Source of the DNA: Mytilus trossulus
Lineage: Eukaryota; Mollusca; Bivalvia; Mytilida; Mytilidae
Assembly: GCF_036588685.1 (NCBI RefSeq)
Contig: NC_086374.1
Coordinates: forward strand, 68,756,457-68,820,456
Reading direction: 5' to 3'
DNA length: 64,000 bases
Of this stretch, positions 1 through 12,010 are shown piece by piece (the stretch's first letter is position 1; each line of letters opens with the position of its first letter). The notes under the pieces were generated by a model. It made no database searches. It worked only from the letters and a program-made list of their open reading frames with translations, and had not been told where the DNA came from. A program made the position numbers and the translations under genes.

Positions 1-245
1 GACATTACCAACTACAGGTCACCGTACGGCCTTCAACAAGGATCAAAGCCAATACCACATAGTCAGATATAAAAGGCCCTGATAAGACAATGCAAAACAA
101 TTCAAACGAGATAACTAACGGCCTAATTTATATAAAAAAATATAACGAAAAACAAATATGTAACACATAAACAAACGGCAACCACTGAATTACAGGCTCA
201 TGACTTGGTACCGGCACATACATAAATAATGTTGCGGGTTAAACG
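1..245 (-). repeat. SINE-like bivalve interspersed repeat, minus copy cut by the window edge
   Basis: Read on the minus strand, this stretch matches the module seen at 4380-4770 and 44930-45150: a block around 'aaggccgttagt', then 'ggggccttttata', then 'ttgttgaaggccgtac'. The left window edge removes its 3' end. No coding potential is conserved among copies. Confidence 0.6.
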
Positions 246-519
246 TGTTAGCGGGATCCCAAACCCGGGTTGGTTTGAAGCCGGCATTTTGTAGGGCCAA
301 TTATCTTCGGACTTCTTTCAATACCTTGTCTGTACTTGTAAAGGAAAATCTGTGTGCCCCAAAGAACTTGTTCGTTTTTGGTAGAACCTTTCATGTCAGA
401 CCTGAGTCCATGTGTGAAATGTACTGTAGAAATATAAAAAAAACTTGTCTCGTGATGGTTGATGAAAATGAAGATGATTGATATAACGCTTAATTTCATA
501 TATATAGATTGTTGCACTG

Positions 520-870
520 GTAATTATTGTTCCAGTTTAGGGAAGGATTGACGCGTCTTTAAAAAGCTAAACACCGTCACATTATGTATGTGTCTTCCTC
601 ATGTCATGAGACTGTAATGTAGTAGTTTTCGTTTGTTTCTATATATTTTTCTGTTTGTTTCTTAGTTATTTTGTACATTAATCATGCCGTAACATTTTTC
701 GTTTGTTTTACATTTTTCATTTGAGGAATTGATAACTATGAATTTTACTCATTGTTGAAGCCCGTACGTAAATTTTGTGTCAATTGGTTTCCTTTGGAGA
801 GAAGTCTTAATTGCAATCATATTACATCTACTTTTTTCAGGAATACTTTTGAATACATATGGAATACATT
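520..870 (+). repeat. Diverged SINE-like repeat copy
   Basis: An old copy of the module at 4380-4770. Recognisable parts are the 'aggggagggttgg'-like start, the 'tttttcgtttg' block, 'cattgttgaag' and the terminal 'ggagag...catattacatct' end. Divergence is high. Confidence 0.5.
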
Positions 871-1624
871 TGAAGATTGTAGTACGTTCAAGGAAAAAAA
901 GGGGGATACATGTAGGTACAAAATGTATCATGTAATAGACATCAACAAGAGTTAAATACACGACAACATATACTATAGAAGCAATAATAATAGTGAAAAA
1001 ACCAAAACCAACGAATAAATAGTCTGCAAAAAAATAAAAACCAGAAGTAACTGCAAATTCAATTTGAGGTCATATTTGACTGTAGTGTTATATTGCTTTG
1101 GTTTGATACCTCACCCAATATTGAAAATAATTTCAAAGTATTGTCCTTCATGACACTTGCTTTTTTAACTGAAATTACAACTATTTATAAGGTCAAGGTG
1201 CTGAAAACATTATCTGGGTTGAAAACTTGATTTTTGAAGTTTTGTTTATTAAAGGTTTTTCGATAAAAAAAAAAATCTTAATGATTACGGGTTATGTATA
1301 ATAGCATACATTACTTAATCAAACACAGTATTATTCGTATCTAGGTAGAAAATAAAAATAGAAAAAAATGTCAAAATAGAAACCCTTCAAAATGTTCACA
1401 GATTGTACAGATGACCTTTGATCTCAGTTTTAAAAAAAGCCATGTGACCATATCAAGTGCTGACGACAGGCATATTGTTGTAGTACAAGTTTTACTCTTT
1501 TCAATGATATATTAAATAGATATGTGTTCGGTGGGGAGATTAGATTCGAAAAAAATCTGCCTTCAGTCACCGCACTATTACTTTTTTAATTTCAATAACT
1601 TTCCAAGTGAATTAATATCATTTA
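871..1624. other. Intergenic, nothing recognised
   Basis: A+T-rich sequence with short homopolymers. The reading frames are short and have no family resemblance. I see no RNA gene. Confidence 0.5.
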
Positions 1625-2144
1625 TATATACTATAAAGAAGATGCGGTTAATGATATTCATATACATGTGTAATTCAATTTGAGGAAAAATTGTATTGAC
1701 AATCTTCCCACTGAGTGCGGGTATCGCCTTATTGCAAATATAATATCGTTTTTATGCTTTGACGAAATTAATTGTCATCTCATGGCATACACATTTAAAA
1801 TGATGTAGTCCTAAAATCATTAATAATCGAATTCACAAGAGGACCTTATAAGCAGAAATTTAACGCTTTTTTTATTAATGAAATTAACAGTTGATTAGTT
1901 TTTCTGTATTTATGTATGTGTCGAATCATTTATACAATAAATTGTTTTTAAGCAGGTTTGATATGAAAATAACTATAATATTCGACTTTATCATATATGA
2001 AACACAAGGGAAATGAAATTCCGAGATGTTTATTAATGAAGTTGATGCAATCAGAATGTAAATGAATTGATCAACATCGTTTCGTCTGCCATTCAATAAT
2101 TTTATAGTTATCAAATACTAGTATCACACAGGCAAGTTGAACGA
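1625..2144 (+). promoter_or_regulatory. Duplicated 5' flank of receptor copy 1
   Basis: This flank is closely matched by 6690-7633 upstream of copy 2, once two insertions there are removed. Shared landmarks are 'cttcccactgagtgcggg', 'acacaagggaaatgaaat' (about 170 bp before the ATG) and 'caaatactagtatc'. The 'acacaagggaaatgaaat' block recurs with small changes before copies 3 (13020) and 4 (22605). It is a conserved upstream block and a candidate promoter region; function is inferred only from conservation. Confidence 0.5.
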
Positions 2145-2176
2145 TCGGCACTGTTCTTCTGAAAACTGTTTACTAA
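2145..2176 (+). promoter_or_regulatory. Conserved 32-bp leader before receptor copy 1
   Basis: The motif 'tcggcactgttc' starts exactly 32 bp before the ATG. The equivalent motif is also exactly 32 bp before the ATG in copies 2 (7634), 3 (13321) and 4 (22729). It probably marks the transcription start or 5' UTR. Confidence 0.45.
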
Positions 2177-3388
2177 ATGCTTGCCTTCACTTTGGTTGTT
2201 TTTTTGCTAACTGTCAGTTATTGTAATGGGAACTACGAGAGACGTCGATTACTAAGACAGAATTTGTCTGAACACTACAACCCTGAACTTCTTCCTATTC
2301 TGGACTCAAACAACTCAAGTCTCCCATTACAGGTAAATGCCAAACTTTTCGTAATGGCGCTACAAGGACTTGAATATAAAACACAAATTCTGACAGCATC
2401 AGTTTTCTGGTACTTTACATGGAAAGATGAAATATTCAGATGGGATCATAAATTGGAATATAAGAACATATCAAGGCTGACAGTAAAAGCCAGTGATGTA
2501 TGGGTTCCCGAAGTATATATTGTAAATGATATTAGTAAGATGCCAATTGGAAGTACTGGATATAATAAAGAGTATGTGGTTGTCAAATCAAACGGTTACA
2601 TGACATGGTTTCCAGCAAAAGAATTGCAGACGTCATGTGCAGTGGATGTTTCAAAATATCCGTTCGATACACAGGCATGCACAATCAGAATGGAGGCCTG
2701 GTATCATGACAACAAAAGCTTTGTTCTGAACACAATTGGATCTGGTATAGAAACATCGGACGCCCATTTTGTTAAAAATGGAGAATGGGAAATTCTCAAT
2801 TTATCAGCCAATCCCTTCCAGTACCAGGATTATGTAGACAATTCGTCCGCTTATTCAACTATCCATTATACACTTATTTTAAAAAGACGATCTTCTTACC
2901 ATTTAATTACAACAGCATTTCCATTTGTGATTTTAATGACGCTAAATTTACTGGTCAGCGTTATTCCAACAGAATGTGGCGAAAAGCTTGGATTCTGTAT
3001 GGCACAGTTTTTGACAATGATTGTGTTTTTTACCTTGATAGCAGAAAACATGCCTTCGTCGTCATTAACGATATCGTACTACACTTTTATTGTCAGTTTA
3101 CAGATTTTGGTTAGTGGAATCACAATTTTGATAGTTGCTATTAGTATCTATTTACAAACCCGAAGTTTAGAAGACCGACCATCATGTTTAGTTAGAATGA
3201 TGTTTAGTCCGATTGGATATTTTCAAGATAGCGATCGTAAGAAGCGATGCACTCGAGTTAGGGATTCTAGACAAGAAGGCTTTATAACATGGCTGGACAT
3301 TGATAGAAGACTGAACTGTGGTCTGAATATTTTACTTTTACTAAATGTGATCGTTACTGTTTCCATATTTGTATTTGTGATTATTTAA
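2177..3388 (+). CDS. Cys-loop ligand-gated ion channel, nicotinic-receptor-like, copy 1
   Basis: Intact intronless gene for a 403-aa pentameric channel subunit of the plasma membrane. A signal peptide (1-18, ending CNG) precedes the ligand-binding domain: loop D Trp82, loop A motif WVPE at 109-112, Cys-loop C154-C168 with the canonical 13 residues between, and loop B Trp175. M1 is about 243-263. M2 follows the GEK motif (268-270), with Leu279 at 9' and Glu290 at 20', which by family knowledge predicts a cation channel. M3 is about 300-325 and M4 383-403, running to the stop. The M3-M4 loop is only about 55 residues, short for a nicotinic subunit. Loop C (Y226-S-T-I-H-Y231) has no vicinal cysteines, and the loop A tyrosine position is Val, so acetylcholine binding by the classical site is doubtful. 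Several N-glycosylation sequons are present (NLS, NIS). The ATG is supported by the signal peptide and conserved leader. An AATAAA lies at 3431-3436. Confidence 0.93.
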   Translation: MLAFTLVVFLLTVSYCNGNYERRRLLRQNLSEHYNPELLPILDSNNSSLPLQVNAKLFVMALQGLEYKTQILTASVFWYFTWKDEIFRWDHKLEYKNISRLTVKASDVWVPEVYIVNDISKMPIGSTGYNKEYVVVKSNGYMTWFPAKELQTSCAVDVSKYPFDTQACTIRMEAWYHDNKSFVLNTIGSGIETSDAHFVKNGEWEILNLSANPFQYQDYVDNSSAYSTIHYTLILKRRSSYHLITTAFPFVILMTLNLLVSVIPTECGEKLGFCMAQFLTMIVFFTLIAENMPSSSLTISYYTFIVSLQILVSGITILIVAISIYLQTRSLEDRPSCLVRMMFSPIGYFQDSDRKKRCTRVRDSRQEGFITWLDIDRRLNCGLNILLLLNVIVTVSIFVFVII

Positions 3389-3950
3389 CCTGAAAATGGA
3401 CATATTCTAACAAATCTCACAACATGCGTCAATAAAAAGTAAGCATATCATTTATAATGACATTATATAGTTGATTGATATTTTGCTAATTTGACCTAAT
3501 CTTTATTACAGAGTTTGACACAAATACGTTTTTAACGGATGTTTTCGATCTAGACTACAGTTGGGTCATGTCTGAAAGAAGTCAGGCCTTTTATGCTTTT
3601 TAATATTCCTAAATAAAATTAAAAAAAATATATTACTGACTTATATTATTAGTGTGAACTTGATTGTCGTTAGTTAGCATCGTAGATCAGTATGTGGTTA
3701 TGAATTGATTCAAACAAAATCGAAAACTTCAAAAAAGAATACTTTTGATCAAAGCTAGATTATATATTTTTAGTTTTATTTAACGCTCAAACGTAAAAGA
3801 GAAAGTGCATTTACAATTCTATTTATTAATATAGAATCTTAAACATAATCTATTCATTTAACAAATATGTACGAAAAACTAACAATCCCTTGGGTACAAA
3901 TGATAAACAGAAGCACAAAGTGAAGAACTTAATTAAATAAACTTATTCTA
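3389..3950 (+). other. Duplicated 3' flank of receptor copy 1
   Basis: Matches 8876-9470 after copy 2, for example 'gtagatcagtatgtggttat' in both. A polyadenylation signal AATAAA lies at 3431. Homology resumes at about 4790 and 5280-5390 (matching 9480-9660), so most of 3950-4790 was added in this copy. Confidence 0.6.
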
Positions 3951-4379
3951 AAAGGGTACCAATTCAGCACTGTAATAACATTTTTGAATATTAATTTCAT
4001 TGGTATGAATATTGATTTTGTTATCAGTAAATTAAAAGCAAACTCAATATTACTAGTATATTAAATATGCACATTTAGGGATCTACAATCTGTCGATAAC
4101 TGTATCGTGACATTGCACATGATCAGGTTTTCTCTCTAACTGTTTATGACGTCTTTACACTAAATCCATTGAAAATTGGATGTGTACGGATTGATAATTT
4201 AATCCTAGATGCGTGCATTTTTTTTATAAGTTGTTAGTGATTTTGAACTAGCTGTCAGGTTACTGCGAGAACTCTCAAATCTGTTCCTAGTGTCTTTTTG
4301 TTGTTGGGATGTACAAGTACCCGGTCACGTCTTCTTGTATCTTGGTCCATCTAATGAGTTACGCCTTTTTCAACTGATT

Positions 4380-4770
4380 TTTATAGTTTGTTATTATGTT
4401 TTACCACTGTCCAATGTTAGGGGAGGGTTGGGATCCTGCTAACATTTTTAACCCTGCAACATTATGTATAGATGTAGATGTGCCTGTCCCAAGTCAGGAG
4501 CCTGTTATTCAGAGGTTGTCGTTTTTTTATGTGTTACATACTTGTTTTTCGTTAATTTTTAATTTGTTTATATAAATAAGGCCGTTAGTATTTTTCGTTT
4601 GAATTGTTTTACATTGTCATTTCGGGGCCTTTTATAATTTACTATGAGTTATTGGCTTTGCTCAATGTTGAATGCCGTTCGTTGGCATATAATTGTAAAT
4701 TTCTGTGTCATTGTGGTCTCTTGTGGCGAGTGGTCTCATTGGCAATCATACCACATCTTTTTTAATTTCA
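4380..4770 (+). repeat. SINE-like bivalve repeat, well-preserved copy
   Basis: Ordered modules: 'ggggagggttgggatcc', 'cctgtcccaagtcaggagcc', 'aaggccgttagt', 'ttcggggccttttata' and the 3' end 'ggcaatcataccacatctt'. The same modules recur in both orientations across the window. The 'cccaagtcaggagcc' block is also inside the Penelope-like tails (21045, 24865, 50488), showing modular sharing. It interrupts a duplicated flank (compare 9470-9490). Confidence 0.65.
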
Positions 4771-6079
4771 TTTTTTTTCTTTATCACTGAAATTTCAGTA
4801 TTTGATAAATACTTAGCATAACGAATTTTCTTCAAATCTTAGATTGCTACCATTTTCAAAAAATATAGATAATCTTTAGATGAAGGCAACAGTAGTATAT
4901 TGGTGTTCAAAGGTCTAAATTCAATTTAGGAAAATCAAATCCGGATTACAAAACAAAGCAGGGAAAACACATCAACTATAAGAAGAAAACAATTGAACAA
5001 CAAGAACACCGAGATGCAACAAAAACAAAGCCAACACGTATAACAAAGATGGCTACAGGGAAGATTAGTTTATTGTAACTAACTGAGTTTACCCTCTTTA
5101 AATAAAGAATTTATTATTATTATATTATAATTGATAATAACTGCCTAATTCCTAACTTGTTATATGATAACCTCCTGCTTCATGACAATGATAAATAATA
5201 TTGCAAATACACTGCGTGACAGAAATACAACACAACCGCACACGAACATTCATAAGAGAGAAACGCACAAACAAATATTATAATAGTCGACACAAATGCA
5301 AACCTCAGAACAACAACGAAGATATTATAATTTCAATAATAACCAATCAAAATGTTGAGGTCTTACTGATTGATGTATCAGCAGTCCGTGATGTCGTTCG
5401 ATAGAATTACTCCCCTTGTTTATTTTGCTCTTCGGTCAACTAATTTCATTTTGCTGCATCCAATGGTAGACGCGACAACACTTGGTGTCGTCAGGACAGA
5501 TACGATTCAAGGAACCAGTTGTTGCTTTTAGATGCATGCTGTAAAATAGTTCATAATCAGGAATAGCTGGAAGGAAAGAACCATGTTGCTATGATGACAC
5601 GGAAACCGAAGAGCAGACAATTAAAAACAAAACTAGAGACGATCGTCCTGAGCGTGTCACCTACACCTTCAAATATATTCACAACCATACAAACACAATA
5701 TCCCCCATCTATCTAATGTGTTTTCATAATTCTGTGATATAGGGCAAAAAGATATAGCATATGTTTGTGTCTTGTTGTTAAGCATTTTTAGGGGAGGTAA
5801 TGTTTCTTTTACTGGTGTGTTTGATAAGGTTTGTTACACTGTAACATTATATTATACACACTCATAAAGTCGATGAAAATCGATTGTCACACAAACGAAC
5901 TCGATGTTGATAAACCTATTTACCTAGTTATTGGTTCTTTCTCATAACCTAATGTGTATGTGGTGAATATAACACAAAAAGGGGGGGGGGGGTGCTTTAA
6001 AAAAAAACTACCGGAATACCTTAATAATCCTACAATACCTGCAATTGTTTTCAGAATAAGATAAATATTTTGTATTCTG
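4771..6079. other. Intergenic; partly duplicated receptor flank
   Basis: 5280-5390 matches 9520-9660 ('aaaatgttgaggt' and 'actgattgatgtatca' in both). The remainder shows no gene. A poly-G run lies at about 5980-5993. The short open frame at 5201-5404 is not conserved in the duplicate. Confidence 0.5.
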
Positions 6080-6690
6080 AACCTTTTGTTATCTCACTTA
6101 TTCGTTAGATATGTTGAAAATATAGCCAAATGTTTTAAAGTATGTATATCCATAGACCGTCTTAATTTTTACCGAATATTACCTACTGAATTAGACTTAT
6201 CTCCGGGTGTTCTACTTACGCGAGCAAGTCGACGAGTGTCACAGTTGGCGCAGGATCTGTTTACCCCGTTGGAGGAAGTGAGATCACTCCGGGTTTTAAG
6301 TGGGGTTTCTATTGGTCAGTCATTAGTTTTCTGTGATGTGTTTTGTGTAATGTTATTTTTTGTTTATATTTACCACGGCAATGTCTGTTTATTTTCGTCT
6401 TATGAGTGTTAACGTTCCTTTGGTATCTTTCGCCCTATTTTTAAATCTTTGTTATTCTATATCATTAGTTATGTTGAGTAACACATTGCTTAAGTGCTTG
6501 ATGATGGTAAAGTTTACTCTTTTGATTTTAAATGAAGAAACGGTTAAATTAGCTTGTTGTAGATGTGAGCCAAGGCTCCGTTTTGATGGCCGTACATTAA
6601 CCTATAATGGTTTACTTTTTTAAATTGTTATTTGGATGGAGAGTTGTCCTATTGGAACTCACACCACATCTTCCTTTATCTATATTAAGT
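6080..6690 (+). repeat. SINE-like repeat fragments
   Basis: Contains the 'ggatctgtttacccc...agatcactcc' module (also at 11800-12010 and, reversed, 45320-45500), followed at 6560-6690 by 'gagccaaggctccg...ggagagttgtc...cacaccacatctt' (also at 16340-16460). Short open frames in it are repeat-derived. Confidence 0.55.
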
Positions 6691-7078
6691 AGATGCTGTT
6701 GATGATATTCATATATTTTAACTTGAGGAAAAATTCTATTGACCATCTTCCCACTGAGTGCGGGTGTCACCTTATCCTCTATCGCAACTATGATATCGCT
6801 GTTTCTGATGTGAGATAATTAATTGTCATCTCATGGCATTAACATTTAAGATAATGTAGGTCTAAAGTAATTTTGAATAAACGAATTCACAAAAGGACCT
6901 GATAAGCAGAAATTTAACGCAGATTATATTAATGAAATTTCAGTAATTATGTATATGTCGAATCATTTATACAATAAATTGTTTTTTGTGCAGATTTATT
7001 GTGACAAGAACAACGCTATTCGCCTCTATTACATAATACACAAGGGAAATGAAATTTAGAGATATATATTACCAATGT

Positions 7079-7328
7079 TATTTCAACTGATCGGGCGGAG
7101 CTAGGTTTTAATTTGCATAAGGACAGTCTATTTGAAGATGTGTGTGATAAGGATGATTGCCGTTATAATTATTACTGATTTCTAATCACCTATCAGTGTC
7201 ATGAAAGGAATTTACAAAAGAATTACTGTACACTTCATTGATGAGTTTATCCTAATACACCTATCTATAGATGGACTGGTTTATTGTGAGCGAACCGGTT
7301 AAACTCCGCCCAGTCAAGTGAAATAAAT
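7079..7328. mobile_element. MITE-like insertion in the 5' flank of receptor copy 2
   Basis: About 250 bp flanked by imperfect inverted ends of roughly 23 bp. The left end reads 'ttatttcaactgatcgggcg' and the right end is its reverse complement with about four changes. The stretch is missing from the otherwise homologous flank of copy 1 (about 2030). The target duplication could not be fixed. Confidence 0.5.
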
Positions 7329-7429
7329 TGAGTAATACTAATGCAGTTGATGCAATCGGAATTTAAATGAGTTGATCAACATCGTTTCACCTGCCATGCA
7401 ATAATTCAATAGTTATCAAATACTAGTAT

Positions 7430-7608
7430 CAGTGGCGGATCCAGAAATTTTCATAAGTGGGGGCCCACTGACTGACCTAAGAAGGGGCCCACTGACTGAC
7501 CTAAGAGGGGGGCCGCTCCAGTCACGCTTCAGTGATTCCCTATATAAGCAACCATTTTTTTTCCCAAAAAGGGGGACCCTGGCCCCTGCCCCCCTAAATC
7601 CGCCTCTG
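7430..7608. mobile_element. CAG...CTG MITE with 5-bp target duplication, copy A
   Basis: A 179-bp insertion starting CAGTGGCGGATCCAG and ending ATCCGCCTCTG, so the ends are inverted with one mismatch over the outer 11 bp. It is flanked by AGTAT on both sides (7425-7429 and 7609-7613). The empty site is visible in the duplicated flank of copy 1 ('ctagtatcacacagg', about 2119). The related insertion at 49025-49183 has the same architecture. The end sequence resembles hAT elements, but the 5-bp duplication is shorter than the usual 8. Confidence 0.7.
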
Positions 7609-7633
7609 AGTATCAAACAGACAAGTGGAACGA

Positions 7634-7665
7634 TCGGCACTGTTCTACTGAGAACTATTTACAAA
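7634..7665 (+). promoter_or_regulatory. Conserved 32-bp leader before receptor copy 2
   Basis: The 'tcggcactgttct' motif is exactly 32 bp before the ATG, as in copies 1, 3 and 4. It survives although the gene is broken. Confidence 0.4.
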
Positions 7666-8875
7666 ATGTTTGCCTTCCCTTTGGTTAGTATTTTGTTCAC
7701 TGTTAGTTATTGTAATGGGAACTACGAGATGCAGCGATTGCTAAGATATAATTTATCTGATTATTACAACCCTCAACTACTCCCGATTCTGGACTCAAAC
7801 ATCTCAAGCCTTCCATTACAGGTGAATGCCAAACGTTACATAATGTCGCTACAAGCACTTGAATATAAAACACAAATTCTGACAGCGTCAGTTTTTTGGT
7901 ACTTTACATGGAAAGATGAAATATTCAGATGGGATCATTACTTGGAATATAAGAATATATCAGAGCTGACAGTTAAAGACAGTGATGTATGAATTCCCGA
8001 AGTATATATTGTAAATGATGTAAGAGCGATGTCAATAAGAAGCACTGGAGATAATAACGAGTACGCGATTGTCAGATCAAACGTTCACATGACATGGTAT
8101 CCAGCAAAAGAATTGCAGACTTCATGTGCAGTGGATGTTTCAAAATATCCGTTCGATACACAGACATGCACAATCCGAATGGAGGCCTGGTATCATGACA
8201 ACAAAAGCTTTGTCCTTAACTCAATAGGATCAGGAATAAAAATATCGGAAGTACACTTTGTAGAAAATGGAGAATGGGACATTCTCAATTTATCAGCCAA
8301 TCAATTCCAGTACGATTATGGGGCTAGTTCGTCTGCTTATCCATGTATACATTATACTCTTATTTTAAAAAGAAGATCTTCTTACCATTTATTTACAACA
8401 GTATTTCCATTTGTGATTTTAATGGCGCTTAATTTATTGGTGAGCGTTATTCCAACCGAATGTGGCGAAAAACTTGGATTCTGTATGTCACAGTTTTTGA
8501 CAATGATTGTTTTTTCTTACATTGATAGCACAAAACAAGCCGTCGTCTTCATTGATGATATCGTACCTTACATTTCTCATCAGTTTACAGATTTTGGTAA
8601 GCGGAATCACAATTCTAATTGTTGCAATAAGTACTTATTTACAAACCCGAAGTTTAGAAGACCGACATTCATGTTTAGTTAGGGTAATGTTTAGTCCGAT
8701 TGGATACTTTCAGGATAGCAACTGTAAGAAGCGATGCACTGGAGTTCGGGATTCTAGACAAGAAGGCTTTATAACATGGCTTGATATTGACAGAAGACTG
8801 ACCTGGGGTTTAAATATTTTACTTTCACTAAATGTGATCGCTACTGTTCCAATATTTGTATTTGTGATTATTTAA
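7666..8875 (+). pseudogene. Cys-loop ligand-gated ion channel, copy 2, inactivated
   Basis: Nearest relative of copy 1, with signal peptide, loop D, Cys-loop, M1-M4 and M4 end all recognisable. Two lesions are visible. The tryptophan codon of the loop A WVPE motif is TGA (7990-7992). One extra T in a T-run at about 8510-8516, inside M2, shifts the frame, so M2 3' half to M4 continues in another frame to the stop at 8873-8875. Between lesions the frame is open and well conserved, so inactivation is recent. Loop C reads AYPCIHY. The upstream in-frame extension from 7432 runs through the MITE and is not part of the gene. Confidence 0.9.
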
Positions 8876-9480
8876 CCTGGAAACGGACATATCATAATAA
8901 ATCTCACAACATTCGTCAATGAATAGTAAGCAGATCATTTGTAATAACACTATATTCTTGATTTAAATTATTTTTATTGCAGAATTTGACGCACAATCTT
9001 ATTTAACGAATGTTTTCTATGTAGTCTACAGTTGAGGCATTTCTGAAAGATTTAAAAAAAAGAAGAAAAAGAACAGCTATGCCTTTCATACTTTTGATTA
9101 TTATTAAATAAAAAATTACCATGACGTTTTATTACTTACTTTTATCCTTAATGTGAACTTGATTCTTTTAAATTAGTTTCGTAGATCAGTATGTGGTTAT
9201 CAATTAATTTAAGACCGTATTAAAAATATGGAAAACTTTGAAAAAGAGAACGTGTTGGTAAAGCCATATTATATATTTCTAGTTTTGTCAGAACTTTCAA
9301 AAGCAAGCAAGCATGTGAATTTCAAAGTTAATTTAACAATATAAGGACATGACATAATAATATACTCTTTATTCAACATTAATGATATGTACAGAAAACT
9401 AACAATATCCTGGATACAAGATGATAAACAAATGCACAAAGTGATGAACATATTTAGATTTTTATCTTTAATAAATTACT
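8876..9480 (+). other. Duplicated 3' flank of receptor copy 2
   Basis: Matches 3389-3950 after copy 1 along its length with small indels. No gene is seen. Confidence 0.55.
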
Positions 9481-11789
9481 GAAATTCAAATGTTCGAAAA
9501 AGTACTTAGCACACACAAATAATAGAATAGTCGACATAAACATGCAAACTGTAGAACAACAGCGAACATTTTCCATCAACGACTTCAGCCTCATTAGTAT
9601 TCAGTAAAACACAAGAATACCAATAATAACCAATTAAAATGTTGAGGTATAACTGATTGATGTATCAGGAAATGAATCAAATACAAATTATAAATCAACA
9701 AATATTGAAATCATTTTCAAAAAGTAATTTTATTTTATTTTAGAAAAAAATATCCTGGATACTTTTTAAATATATCAAATCATTTTTCTTACTGTGAATC
9801 TATAGCTATTGTGGCAGCACATTCCATCATATTCGATGGAAATATGAATTTCGGCTTGAGAACCAGACTGACTAAGTTCCGTCCTACTAATATCAAATAT
9901 GATTAAAATAATTTGCTTACCGAGAATCAATTATTATTTTGGTGGCACATTCTATCGTATTTAAGGGAAAGCAGAATTTCGGCTTGGGAACGAGAATGTC
10001 GTGTATAGATTGGAACAACAAAATCAAAATAAATCTTTTTCCGACCTATTCGTTTTTTCTAGCAAATTGTGTTGTTCTATTCATTAATGTTAAAATTGTT
10101 TTTCAAGAAAAAGTCAACCTTCAATATGACAGTTTTTATGGTTGATGTATTTGAGATTTGTTTTTGTGATTTGAATGATGTTTTTTTTAATGATATTTTT
10201 TTGTTATTTTTCCCTTTTTACATCAACCAAGAGTATTCCCTGAGAAGAACCAAAAGGTATGCATCGTCTTCATCAGCAATGTCAATTTGCAGTCAATAAA
10301 AGAGTGTACCAATTGTCGACATTCAGTTTCCGTCACACTAAGTTTAGTGTGTTAGTTCTTAAGCTATAGGCCAGTGTTTTGGTCCATCAGCTAATCTTTT
10401 GAACTTATCTTTTTACGCCTTATTAAACAAAGGAACCAGCGAAACAGATGACAATATTGGCATGTACATTTAGATATAATTTTCATTGTTAAAGTAGTAG
10501 TTATGCTAATTCTCTGACGGGATTTGATACCGTGTAAACTTGAATCACCCAAAAAGCGATATTCTTTCAAAATGACCTTCAATACTTCATAATTCCAACA
10601 AAATGAAAAAAATATAACTTGTACAGATCAAAATGTATGTACGTAGTTCGAATTCGTAATGCTTTTCAACTGTACTTGACCCTTTTGATTGAAGCGTCAC
10701 TGATGAGTCTTTTTCATATGAAACTTTCACGCGTCTTGTGTACACAATTTTAATCCTTGTATATATGATGGAGGTATCATTAATGAAGTAAGACTAAGCA
10801 TTGTATATTGGAGTTAATTTGGCGATATTGGTATGTTGCCCGATGATATAAAAGCTAGATATGATAACGGAATTGTGAAGTATTTGTGGGAAATAAGTTT
10901 TTTATAAATCATCAAAAAACTTTAAAACGCATACTTTTGATATTTGAAATCTTTTGCCTGATTAATTTTCCTTCAAGGTGGATCAAAGCTTAGTTAATGT
11001 ACTTCAAACTTCTTTTTCATTCACCTTTTCTGGTAAGCCTGCTGGTAGTTGTTGCTACTGTGTCCATGTATTTGATTAAAACTAGTGTTTTTTGTTGAAT
11101 AAAAAGTATATATTTTTAAATTTATGAAAATAAAAATATGTTTCGAAACTTCGAAATGTGCTAGTTCACAATATTTGCTACATGGATAGAAAGAAGTTCT
11201 GTTCACTAGCCGTTTTTCAAGGAACTGTATGTATTGAGTTTTGAATTTTCGAATATTTTGGCCAACGTCATATGTGTTTTTGATCACACAAAAGAGGAAC
11301 AGTAGACAGACAGTTGATTATATCATATTTACAAACTGTACAAATCAGGTGAAGGCATCGACTCGTTACATCAGTTCTACGCATAAGCTAATTAACAGCC
11401 AAATTCCATCTTATAATGTTATCATGAGCTTTAAGATTAGTATGTTAGTGTAAAGACGACGACATAAGAATAGTGATGAAAAGCATAATCTTGAACAACT
11501 TGAAATCTACAAGTATCGATTTGTTGTAGGATGTTTGTTTATGTAAAATTTTTATGAAATGGCATATATATTGTTCATAGATTTGATGTCATATAATTTA
11601 TGACAGAAAATAGGAATAACGGATGAAAAAATCATTTAAATAAACGGATTTTGGCTTCATTTATTTTCCCCCATTTTAAAGTTACCATTACAATTGTGTT
11701 TGTTTATTTAACATGCTTATGAAATGGCATATTTATTACTCATAGTGAATTGTCATGACGAAGATGAAGTGTGATGATATTGATCTGCT
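9481..11789. other. Intergenic DNA of the receptor array
   Basis: 9480-9660 matches 4790-5390. The block 9930-10080 (a 'ggtggcacattctatcg...cagaattt' stretch, then 'aaaataaatctttt') is matched by 25580-25730, showing that duplication units include distant intergenic DNA. 11530-11790 resembles 17270-17400 and 34490-34640. No coding region is supported. Confidence 0.5.
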
Positions 11790-12010
11790 ATTACCTTGGA
11801 CGTTCCTCGATATTATCTGCTTACTCTTCCGGAGCACATGAGATCACTCCCAGTTTGACATGGGGTTTGTGTTTCTTATTCTTTAGTTTTTTTATGTTGT
11901 GTCATGTGTATATTGTTTGTCTGTTTGTCGTTTTCATTCATAGCAATGGGGTTTATTTTTGATACACCAGTTTTACTACCCCTCTGGCATATTTCGTCCC
12001 TCTTTTACTT
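11790..12010 (+). repeat. SINE-like repeat fragment
   Basis: Contains 'cttccggagcacatgagatc', 'ttatgttgtgtcatgtgta' and the end 'tttcgtccctctttt', shared with 6240-6450 and, reversed, 45320-45500. Confidence 0.55.

Noticed and set aside
7432-7665. Long upstream extension of the open frame into receptor copy 2
   Set aside because: It crosses a MITE absent from copy 1 and has no ATG; the extension is chance reading through repeat DNA.
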